A stretch of 12,273 nucleotides of DNA from JACJYE01 sp964432875 (GTDB taxonomy: Bacteria; Bacteroidota; Bacteroidia; Chitinophagales; Saprospiraceae): the NCBI GenBank assembly GCA_964432875.1, contig CAYSPJ010000141.1, positions 1-12,273 of the forward strand, in the 5' to 3' direction. The translations under genes were made by a program, and so were the position numbers. The notes below the pieces were generated by a model that had not been told where the DNA came from, did not search any database, and was given only the letters and a program-made list of their open reading frames with translations. Below, in pieces: positions 1-6,166 of this stretch (position 1 is its first letter; the number at the start of each line of letters is the position of its first letter).

Positions 1-1652
1 GCGGCACCCGCATCGACTTCAACTTCTCCCCGCCTGCGCTGAGCTACGAGTACCGAGAACTTAACTTTGACGTCACAAACGCTTCCATCTGCGATGCCGG
101 AGGCAATCTATTGTTTTACACCAATGGGATAGAAGTCCATGACCATCAGGGCTTGCAGATTGAAAATGGATGGGGACTCAACCCCGATCCTTATACAGAA
201 GTTTGGGCAGATAGGGGCTACAATCTCTATCAAGGGGCCTTGTTTTTGCCAATTCCTGAAAATTCAAACCGATATTATCTATTGCACGGAGAACGGACAA
301 CTTTCCCAGAGGGCATTTTTGGGAATTATCGGATTGTCGCCAAGCTGTATATGTCGGAAATAAGTTCAGGCCAGCAGATGGATGAGATTGCGATAAAAAA
401 TCATCCATTAGTGTCTGATACGCTGGATTTTGGAAAGATAACGGCTGTCCGACATGCCAACGGGCGCGATTGGTGGGTGCTGCAGCAAGAATATTTCAGC
501 AATCGTTATTACCTTCTCATGGCCACGCCATCGGATATATCGCTGGCAGGGAACCAAGCGATTGGAGAGCCAACTGCGTCTGGATTGGGGCAAGCTGTTT
601 TTGCTCCAAATGGGAGCAAATACGTAAGATATACAGGGCATGATTTTCAATCTGGGCAGTTTATTGACATTTATAACTTCGACCGCTGCACGGGTCAGCT
701 CTACGACCCCACACAGATCAACTACAACGACACGGCCTTCTCCGGGGGCGTGGCCATCTCCCCCAACTCCCGATTCCTGTACGTCTCGTCCTACCGCTAT
801 ATCTATCAATACGATTTGGAGGCAGCAGATATCGAGGCTTCCCGGGAGGTGGTGGCGGTGTATGATGGGGGGCTGGCGCCGCCGCCGTTCGAAGTGCCAA
901 CCCGTTTTTTCCTCTGCCAGTTGGCGCCAGATGATAAAATCTACATCAGCTCCACCAATACTGTGCCGCTGCTGCACGTCATCCACAACCCCAATGCGAA
1001 GGGGGCAGCTTGCGAGGTGGAGCAGCGGGGCTTGGCGCTGCCGACCTTCAATGCCTTCGGCATCCCCAACTCCCCCTACTACGGCTTGGGCCCGGAGGAC
1101 GGCAGCCCCTGCGACACCTTGGGGCTGGACCACCACCCCAAGGCAGCTTTCCGCTACCGGGCCAGCGAGGCCGAGCCGGGGCATTTCGGGTTTTGGGACT
1201 ACAGCCTGTTCTTCCCCACGCACTGGGAGTGGGATTTCGGCGACGGCTCGGCAGGCAGCACGGAGCAGGATCCCGAGCACGCCTATGCTCAAGGCGGTAC
1301 CTACAAAGTCTGCCTCACGGTGAGCAACGAGCATGCCAGCGACACCTACTGCGAGTGGGTGGAGGTGGATCTGCCCTCCAGCAGCCAAGCCGCCCCCCCG
1401 CCGCCGGCCCTCAAGCTCTACCCCAACCCGGCGCACGACTACCTCTCTGTAGAGCTGCCCTATCGCCTGCCCCAAGGCGGCCGCTGGCACTTGCGCGACC
1501 TCCAGGGCCGCCCCCTGCGCAGCGGCGCCCTCCCCCCCGGCCAGCCCCTGCTGATGCTCGATCTGGCCGGGCTGGCGGGCGGGGTGTATGCCTTCGAGCT
1601 GGCGCTGCCCGAGGGGGGGCGGCTGGTGGAGAAGGTGGTGGTGGTGAGGTAG
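1..1652 (+). CDS. Secreted PKD-domain protein with T9SS type A sorting tail (5' partial)
   Basis: The 5' end lies outside the window: the frame is open from base 3 with no stop, so the TTG at 111 is not the true start. The N-terminal part visible here has motifs such as DAGGNLLFYTNG and repeats like GVAISPNSRFLYVSS, typical of beta-propeller-like proteins secreted by Bacteroidota. A PKD domain follows at about 1135-1370, with its signature WDFGDGS at 1230-1250. The last 80 residues (1410-1649) start with LKLYPNP and end in basic KVVVVR, a type A sorting domain that directs export through the outer membrane by T9SS, with later removal of the tail. The protein is therefore expected at the cell surface or outside. 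Substrate and partner are unknown. Base composition shifts sharply within the gene near position 670 (see findings). The frame stays open through several 7-base C or G runs, so the gene looks intact. Confidence 0.9.
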   Translation, partial: GTRIDFNFSPPALSYEYRELNFDVTNASICDAGGNLLFYTNGIEVHDHQGLQIENGWGLNPDPYTEVWADRGYNLYQGALFLPIPENSNRYYLLHGERTTFPEGIFGNYRIVAKLYMSEISSGQQMDEIAIKNHPLVSDTLDFGKITAVRHANGRDWWVLQQEYFSNRYYLLMATPSDISLAGNQAIGEPTASGLGQAVFAPNGSKYVRYTGHDFQSGQFIDIYNFDRCTGQLYDPTQINYNDTAFSGGVAISPNSRFLYVSSYRYIYQYDLEAADIEASREVVAVYDGGLAPPPFEVPTRFFLCQLAPDDKIYISSTNTVPLLHVIHNPNAKGAACEVEQRGLALPTFNAFGIPNSPYYGLGPEDGSPCDTLGLDHHPKAAFRYRASEAEPGHFGFWDYSLFFPTHWEWDFGDGSAGSTEQDPEHAYAQGGTYKVCLTVSNEHASDTYCEWVEVDLPSSSQAAPPPPALKLYPNPAHDYLSVELPYRLPQGGRWHLRDLQGRPLRSGALPPGQPLLMLDLAGLAGGVYAFELALPEGGRLVEKVVVVR

Positions 1653-1665
1653 GGGGGCAATTGGC

Positions 1666-1695
1666 CCCGCTAAATGCTTAGCCGCATTTAGCGGG
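1666..1695. repeat. Palindromic repeat, copy 1
   Basis: CCCGCTAAATGC (1666-1677) is followed by a 6-base loop (TTAGCC) and its perfect reverse complement GCATTTAGCGGG (1684-1695). It starts 13 bases after the stop codon of the T9SS gene. The same arms recur in copy 2 with a different loop, which marks this as a repeat family rather than a chance hairpin. As RNA it would form a stable 12-bp stem and could protect or end the upstream transcript, but no U-tract follows. Confidence 0.8.
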
Positions 1696-1696
1696 A

Positions 1697-1721
1697 TGTC
1701 AGCGTACGGGGTACGCTGACA
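1697..1721. repeat. Inverted repeat, 11-bp stem
   Basis: TGTCAGCGTAC (1697-1707), loop GGG, then GTACGCTGACA (1711-1721): a perfect 11-bp stem with a 3-base loop, sitting one base after palindromic repeat copy 1. Its arms are unrelated to that repeat. It may be a transcript-end structure; there is no T-run after it. Confidence 0.7.
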
Positions 1722-1739
1722 CGGCTCGGCTCAATGTGC

Positions 1740-1769
1740 CCCGCTAAATGCTCATCCGCATTTAGCGGG
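1740..1769. repeat. Palindromic repeat, copy 2
   Basis: The arms CCCGCTAAATGC (1740-1751) and GCATTTAGCGGG (1758-1769) are identical to copy 1, while the 6-base loop (TCATCC) differs from TTAGCC. Conserved arms with a changed loop suggest that the stem is what is kept. The two copies are 74 bases apart, start to start. Confidence 0.8.
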
Positions 1770-1849
1770 AGCACGTTGGACCCTCGGCAAGGGCGTCCCG
1801 CCCATCCCTCGAGTCCCTCGTGTCCCTGGAGAACTAAATGGCAAGGGGC

Positions 1850-1861
1850 CCCGCTAAATGC
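1850..1861. repeat. Palindromic repeat, half copy
   Basis: CCCGCTAAATGC is present once more without a matching second arm. This is best read as a truncated or decayed copy of the same repeat family. Confidence 0.6.
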
Positions 1862-2031
1862 CAGGCTGGTGTGCTTGGCAATGGCCAAGGCGAGGCCGCT
1901 GGTCGTAGAATTGGGCCGCGACTCCATAGTCTAATGTCGTCAACTTTAGGAAAAAGATGGGCAGGCTTGGTGACTGGGAGAGGAGTGGAAAGCAGCGCGG
2001 TCACCTCTTTTTTAGCAGAATACAAGCGCAG

Positions 2032-2120
2032 TTGCCCGCTCTAACACGGCAGCCCTCTTGACGACGATAGAGCGGGGTTGGCCTTATAACGGGATACACG
2101 AGCGCTTGCCCACTCTAACA
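2032..2120. repeat. Diverged direct repeat pair
   Basis: TTGCCCGCTCTAACA at 2032-2046 recurs as TTGCCCACTCTAACA at 2106-2120 (14 of 15 bases). Both are preceded by GCGC-like bases. An inverted partial copy, AGAGCGGG, lies between them at 2069-2076. Function unknown; the pair could be worn mobile-element ends or an intergenic repeat. Confidence 0.5.
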
Positions 2121-2205
2121 GGTACCCGCTCTCGCAGCTAAGGTCACTGGCTTCATACTTTTGTGGCAAAACACACCCATGCCTTGTCCCTACGCCCTAC
2201 CGCCC

Positions 2206-3102
2206 TCACAGCCAGCCCAGCCACAAGTCATTGCGCCGCAACTGGAAATAGGGATTGGCTTGGGCGCCGAACTGCTGGGGCAAGCCGCTACTGCCATCCA
2301 TGTTGAAATCCAAGACTGCTGGCTTGCCAGCCTGGCTGCGTATCAGCCCGTTGAATAAGTAGGCTAATGCGCCTAATGCACTACCTTCCGACGATTCAAC
2401 TGGCACCAAGCTCAGCACTTTCCCATGGCTATAGATGAAAAAATTGACGGCGTGAAGCTTCTGATCCAGCCCCATCACCCCGGAGGCAAAGCCCCAGCCG
2501 CGGTGCAGAGCATTGTACATAATCCGCTGCAGGCCGTGAAAATCTTGCGCTGACTGTTGCCCCGCAGGGGTGTGGAGGCGGAAAAAATCAGCAATGGTTT
2601 CTGGTTTCAGACCTCCGGTGAGCACCAGGCCCGCATCTTCTGCTATTTGTAGCTTCTGGGCCAGTTCCGTGGAAAAGTGGTCGAATAGCTGTTCGTAGGG
2701 ACGGTTGAGCAGGAGTTGGTGATTTTGTTTTTCTTGTAACTCAAAGCCCGAGCCGGGAGGAGGGGTATTCTGTTCATTGAGCGCGATATCAATATATTTG
2801 AAGTCTGAGGGTATGGCTTTGAGAAAGCCCATGATGCGGGCCGGCGACAGTACGTGGATGGAATAAATGCCCATTTCTCGCATGAGGTTGGGCTGAAACA
2901 ACTCCTTGCGCTGGAAGAGCCGTGGCCGCCAGACGAGTGGGAACACCGATTCATAATCGCCTTCCACCAACGCATCCCAGTCTTTGGCGACGTGGTCCAG
3001 GTACCACATATATCCAAAGATGTTTCCATTGTTGGCGTAATGGACACAGCTGTTCCATTTTACTTTGTCAATTTGACCGCCTTTGATATATTGAATTTCC
3101 AT
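2206..3102 (-). CDS. FemAB/GNAT-like acyltransferase-fold protein
   Basis: A protein of about 298 residues. Its N-terminal pattern (a start like MEIQYIKGG, then NGNIFGYMWYLDHV, WDALVEGDYESVFPLVWR) matches a Bacteroidota family of uncharacterised proteins with a FemAB/GNAT acyltransferase fold; this is recognition of pattern, not a search result. The second half (FFRLHTPAG, HRGWGFASGVM, LDFNMDGSSGL) fits the second acyltransferase-like lobe, where a small molecule or aminoacyl group would be bound. No signal peptide or membrane segment is visible, so it is probably cytoplasmic. Substrate unknown. The open frame could begin 10 codons earlier at a GTG (3132), but the ATG at 3102 is preferred: it is a standard codon, it follows an A-rich stretch as is common in this phylum, and the domain begins right after it. 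It is transcribed alone, with about 1 kb of non-coding DNA upstream. Confidence 0.8.
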   Translation of the reverse strand: MEIQYIKGGQIDKVKWNSCVHYANNGNIFGYMWYLDHVAKDWDALVEGDYESVFPLVWRPRLFQRKELFQPNLMREMGIYSIHVLSPARIMGFLKAIPSDFKYIDIALNEQNTPPPGSGFELQEKQNHQLLLNRPYEQLFDHFSTELAQKLQIAEDAGLVLTGGLKPETIADFFRLHTPAGQQSAQDFHGLQRIMYNALHRGWGFASGVMGLDQKLHAVNFFIYSHGKVLSLVPVESSEGSALGALAYLFNGLIRSQAGKPAVLDFNMDGSSGLPQQFGAQANPYFQLRRNDLWLGWL

Positions 3103-3365
3103 TTTTTTTACTGCTGATTCATACTTTGACACAGGGCACGCAGTACTAACCTCAGCGTGAGGAAAAAGTTCTATTTTTCAACACTGTGCTGTTTTTGCGC
3201 TTTCAACCAGCGTGTGTGCAGCTTACTTGGCCCTGTTTTTGATTTTTTTTGAAAAAAAATCGCTGATTGTTATGAAATAATCCAGAAAAGTCTCACTTTA
3301 GCCGTGCCCTCATGAACATTCCACTCAGAGAGAACCATTTTTCTTAACTTACACAACTTATCGCT

Positions 3366-3467
3366 ATGTTAATCCTTTACATTGCTAGTGGCGCATTTAT
3401 TATCGGAGGAGGGCTCGTTATGATTTCCAACACTTTAACGCAGCGCAGCCGCAGCCGCTACTTTTAG
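3366..3467 (+). CDS. Possible 33-residue single-pass membrane peptide
   Basis: The frame starts at an ATG, has about 20 hydrophobic residues (LILYIASGAFIIGGGLVMI), and then a basic tail (TQRSRSRY) before a TAG stop. This is the shape of a small inner-membrane protein with its C-terminus in the cytoplasm. A weak promoter-like pair (TTG at 3267-3269, TCACTTTA at 3293-3300, 23 bases apart) lies upstream. The segment faintly resembles the N-terminal anchor of YugP-type zinc metallopeptidases, so it may instead be the remnant of such a gene, but nothing after the stop continues that family. Hydrophobic open frames of this length can arise by chance. Confidence 0.3.
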   Translation: MLILYIASGAFIIGGGLVMISNTLTQRSRSRYF

Positions 3468-3603
3468 CGGCAGCCGATTTTAAACATGCTAAGAGGAAAG
3501 CCCACCTTAAACGGGCGCAACAGCCCAAAAACACAATACCCCCCCCAGTCTTAAAGTGCATTACTGCACTAAATCAACCTTATCGCTTACGATCCTATCC
3601 CTA

Positions 3604-3682
3604 TGGCATATCACCCTGTTGCAGGTGCAATAGAGGGCATCGCTTTGCGCTCTTGAGCCAACGCAATACGGGTGATATGCCA
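3604..3682. repeat. Inverted repeat, 13-bp arms
   Basis: TGGCATATCACCC (3604-3616) and GGGTGATATGCCA (3670-3682) are perfect reverse complements separated by 53 bases. Just inside them, TGTTGC and GCAATAC extend the pairing imperfectly. It could form a long hairpin in RNA or mark the ends of a small inserted element; no target duplication is obvious. Confidence 0.65.
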
Positions 3683-4022
3683 GTAGAGAAGGGCGTTTAT
3701 TGACCAAAGCAGCGTTTTGGTTCAGCTTGGCTTGTTCCCTGCAACCCACTGGGCTTTCTTATGCTGCCCGCAGCGGTAAGCAGCTTCTTAGCGAGGGGGC
3801 CTCCGAAGGGAGCGGAGGCCGATTTGGTCAGAATGGCGCAGCGCCCGCCGCCAGCGGGGCAGAAAACTATGCACTTCCCGGTCGTGCCTGCCGCGATAAC
3901 CCGCAGATGCTTCATCAGGTGGATTGAATGTTTTTTGTCGCCGCCCCGGTATGGGTAAAGCCTGTCTTTATAGCCCGATAGCGGCGTTACGCTCGGACCC
4001 AAAAACCTCGGCTTAAGCACAG

Positions 4023-4048
4023 CTTTATTCCACGATCGTGGAGTAAAG
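4023..4048. repeat. Near-perfect 26-base palindrome
   Basis: The core TCCACGATCGTGGA (4029-4042) is a perfect 14-base palindrome. Outer arms CTTTA (4023-4027) and TAAAG (4044-4048) also pair, leaving one T/G mismatch between. It lies about 75 bases beyond the lepA stop on the transcribed side. It could be a protein-binding dyad or the 3' structure of the lepA transcript, although no T-tract follows in that direction. Confidence 0.6.
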
Positions 4049-4124
4049 ACCGGATATTAGGCCTTTGCAAGCCTTGCTCTTGAACGCTAAAGCCCAGACA
4101 CTCGACTAAATGGGCGGGCACTGG

Positions 4125-5915
4125 TTAGTCAAGCTTCAGCACATCGAGGAAAGCCTTTTGCGGCACCTCGATTTTGCCAAACTGCCTCATGCGCTTCTTG
4201 CCCTCTTTTTGCTTTTCCAGCAGCTTGCGCTTGCGGGTAATATCACCACCATAGCATTTGGCAGTGACATCCTTGCGCATGGCCGAGATCGTTTCGCGGG
4301 CAATGATCTTGGCACCGACGGCGGCCTGGATGGCGATAACAAACTGTTGGCGCGGGAGCAGCTCTTTGAGCTTCTTGCAAATTTTGCGGCCGAATGCCTC
4401 CGCTTTGCTGCGGTGCACCAGGGCAGACAAGGCATCCACCTTTTCACCGTTGAGCTTGATATCGAGGCAGACGAGGTCTGATTCGCGGTAGTCGATCATG
4501 TGGTAGTCAAAAGAAGCATAGCCTCTGGAGATGGACTTGAGGCGGTCGTAGAAATCAAAGACGATTTCCGCCAAGGGCAACTCGAAGTCGAGCTCGACCC
4601 GGTCGGTGGTCAGGTAGCTTTGGCGTTTGAGCGTGCCGCGTTTTTCCATGCTCAAAGTCATGATCGCACCAATATATTCCGGCTTGGTGATGATTTGGGC
4701 GGCGATGTAAGGCTCCTCGACATAGTCCAGCACCGTAGGGTCGGGCAATTCCGTGGGGGTGCGCACGGTCAGGGTTTCGCCTCGCCGGGTATAGGCCGTA
4801 TAAGATACGTTGGGGATAGTGGTGATTACGTCCTGGTCAAACTCCCGGTAAAGGCGTTCCTGCACAATTTCCAGGTGGAGCATGCCGAGGAAGCCGCAAC
4901 GGAAGCCAAAGCCGAGCGCCGCCGAGCTTTCTGGTTCAAAGACCAGCGAAGCATCGTTGAGCTGCAATTTTTCCAAGCTATCCCGCAGGTCTTCGAAATC
5001 ATCGTTGTCAATGGGGAAAATACCGGCAAAAACCATGGGTTTGACTTCTTCAAAACCTTTGATGGCCTCTGCGCAGGGGCGCTCCATGTGGGTGATCGTA
5101 TCGCCTACTTTCACCTCTTTGCTATCCTTGATGCCGGTGATGATGTAGCCCACATCGCCGGCGGCGAGTTCGTTCCTTGGCTCTTGTTTCAGGCGAAGCA
5201 CGCCTACTTCATCGGTATTGTATTCTTTTTCAGCATTGACAAAGCGCACTTTATCGCCTTTGCGCAAGGTGCCATTCATGATTCTGAAATACGCGATGAC
5301 GCCCCGGAAAGAGTTGAAAACAGAATCGAAGATGAGTGCTTGAAGCGGCGCTTCCGGATCGCCCTTGGGCGCAGGGATGCGATTCACGATGGCATTCATG
5401 ATATCTTGTACGCCCTGCCCGGTTTTGCCGCTGGCCATTACGATATCGTCCGGGTCGCAGCCGATCAGGTCAATGATCTGTTCAGAGACCTCCTCAATCA
5501 TGGCATTGGGCATATCGATCTTGTTCAGTATCGGGATGATCTCCAGGTCGTGGCCGATGGCCAGATAAAGGTTGGAGATGGTCTGCGCCTGGATACCCTG
5601 CGTCGCGTCAATCAGCAATAGGGCGCCTTCGCAGGCGGCAATTGAGCGGGAGACCTCGTAGGAAAAGTCCACGTGGCCTGGGGTGTCAATGAGGTTGAAG
5701 ACATAAGGCTCCCCATCTAAGTGCTTGTAGTCCATCTGGATGGCGTGGCTCTTGATGGTAATGCCACGCTCGCGCTCCAGGTCCATATCATCCAAAGTCT
5801 GCTCCTGCATATCGCGGGCAGAAACGGTGTTGGTAAATTCCAACAAGCGGTCAGACAAGGTACTCTTGCCGTGGTCAATATGAGCGATTACACAAAAATT
5901 CCTAATATTCTTCAT
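4125..5915 (-). CDS. lepA: Elongation factor 4 (LepA), ribosome-binding GTPase
   Basis: 596 residues, the usual length of LepA/EF-4, a GTPase that acts on the 70S ribosome and is linked to initiation and to translation under stress. All GTP-binding motifs are present: AHIDHGKS (11-18), ERGIT (49-53), DTPGH (77-81), NKID (131-134) and SGK (162-164). EF-G-like domains follow (about 190-480), and the C-terminal LepA-specific domain carries the hallmark YGGDITRKRKLLEKQKEGKK and a final lysine-rich tail. The start is secure: MKNIRNFCVIAHIDHGKS is the conserved N-terminus. Its protein is cytoplasmic or ribosome-bound. It stands alone on the minus strand, with a divergent gene beyond the gap upstream and the 1-kb spacer downstream. 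A TATCTTTG box ends five bases before the ATG, hinting at a very short or absent 5' leader. Confidence 0.98.
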   Translation of the reverse strand: MKNIRNFCVIAHIDHGKSTLSDRLLEFTNTVSARDMQEQTLDDMDLERERGITIKSHAIQMDYKHLDGEPYVFNLIDTPGHVDFSYEVSRSIAACEGALLLIDATQGIQAQTISNLYLAIGHDLEIIPILNKIDMPNAMIEEVSEQIIDLIGCDPDDIVMASGKTGQGVQDIMNAIVNRIPAPKGDPEAPLQALIFDSVFNSFRGVIAYFRIMNGTLRKGDKVRFVNAEKEYNTDEVGVLRLKQEPRNELAAGDVGYIITGIKDSKEVKVGDTITHMERPCAEAIKGFEEVKPMVFAGIFPIDNDDFEDLRDSLEKLQLNDASLVFEPESSAALGFGFRCGFLGMLHLEIVQERLYREFDQDVITTIPNVSYTAYTRRGETLTVRTPTELPDPTVLDYVEEPYIAAQIITKPEYIGAIMTLSMEKRGTLKRQSYLTTDRVELDFELPLAEIVFDFYDRLKSISRGYASFDYHMIDYRESDLVCLDIKLNGEKVDALSALVHRSKAEAFGRKICKKLKELLPRQQFVIAIQAAVGAKIIARETISAMRKDVTAKCYGGDITRKRKLLEKQKEGKKRMRQFGKIEVPQKAFLDVLKLD

Positions 5916-5920
5916 GGGCG

Positions 5921-5928
5921 CAAAGATA
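5921..5928 (-). promoter_or_regulatory. lepA promoter -7 box (TATCTTTG)
   Basis: Read on the minus strand, this is an exact match to the Bacteroidota -7 consensus TAnnTTTG. The matching -33 TTTG is not clear: about 20 bases upstream the sequence is GGTTT. The box ends five bases before the lepA ATG, so transcription would begin at or next to the start codon. Confidence 0.6.
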
Positions 5929-6066
5929 CGTCATTTTATGCCAGTGTTAAACCGGGTTTTCAGCATTGCAGCTAGAATGCCCGCAATTTTTTCATAGAAA
6001 CAGACGAAAATGGAAAAAGTGCTGCCTGGAAGTAACTTTATTTGTCTGGAAATAGTAATATTACTG

Positions 6067-6166
6067 NNNNNNNNNNNNNNNNNNNNNNNNNNNNNNNNNN
6101 NNNNNNNNNNNNNNNNNNNNNNNNNNNNNNNNNNNNNNNNNNNNNNNNNNNNNNNNNNNNNNNNNN
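6067..6166. other. 100-N assembly gap
   Basis: Exactly 100 Ns, the conventional filler for a scaffold gap of unknown size. The left side ends in AT-rich sequence upstream of lepA; the right side begins exactly with ATG of the EAD11 gene. The control region of that gene, and possibly whole genes, may be missing. Confidence 0.97.

Larger units (their letters stand above)
1653..2205. other. Non-coding spacer with repeats
   Basis: No convincing gene lies here; the short open frames on both strands have no family features. The spacer separates the end of the T9SS protein from the end of the acyltransferase-like gene, so the two genes converge on it. It holds two full copies and one half copy of a palindromic repeat, a separate strong hairpin at 1697-1721, and a diverged 15-base direct repeat at 2032 and 2106. 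No T-rich tract follows the hairpins, so none is a textbook intrinsic terminator. Confidence 0.6.
3103..4124. other. Long gene-poor spacer with many inverted repeats
   Basis: About 1 kb between lepA and the acyltransferase-like gene. Open frames at 3561-4020 exist on both strands but have no domain features and follow the GC-rich, hairpin-rich sequence, so they are not called. What can be seen: an AT palindrome of 8 Ts and 8 As around a G (3241-3261); a run of 8 Cs (3539-3546); AGTGCA-TTAC-TGCACT (3555-3570); a 13-bp inverted repeat with arms at 3604-3616 and 3670-3682; GGCCTCCG/CGGAGGCC (3798-3820); and a near-perfect 26-base palindrome (4023-4048). This could be a structured RNA or a cluster of repeats; no known RNA family was recognised. 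Confidence 0.5.

Noticed and set aside
408..1490. 360-codon open frame on the - strand
   Set aside because: Antisense to the T9SS/PKD gene; an effect of GC-rich codons, without recognisable domains.
1666..1769. Possible short CRISPR array from repeated units
   Set aside because: Only two full units, each palindromic with a 6-base loop, no regular spacers and no cas genes.
3490..3530. GAGGAAAG followed by GC-rich bases, reminiscent of RNase P RNA
   Set aside because: The remaining conserved elements of that RNA are missing around it; the match is a single short word.
3604..3682. Possible integron attC site
   Set aside because: The arms do not carry the RYYYAAC/GTTRRRY core sites, and no integrase gene or cassette layout is present.
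3697..4020. Overlapping open frames on both strands (about 75-107 codons)
   Set aside because: No domain, low-complexity Gly/Ala/Ser content, and both follow the hairpin-rich sequence; better seen as non-coding.
4500..5621. 373-codon open frame on the + strand
   Set aside because: It lies wholly antisense to lepA, whose identity is certain, and shows no family features.
6010..6066. 19-codon frame from an ATG running into the gap, with a promoter-like TAACTTTA inside it (6033-6040)
   Set aside because: Too short to judge and open only because of the Ns; no -33 box at the right distance from TAACTTTA.
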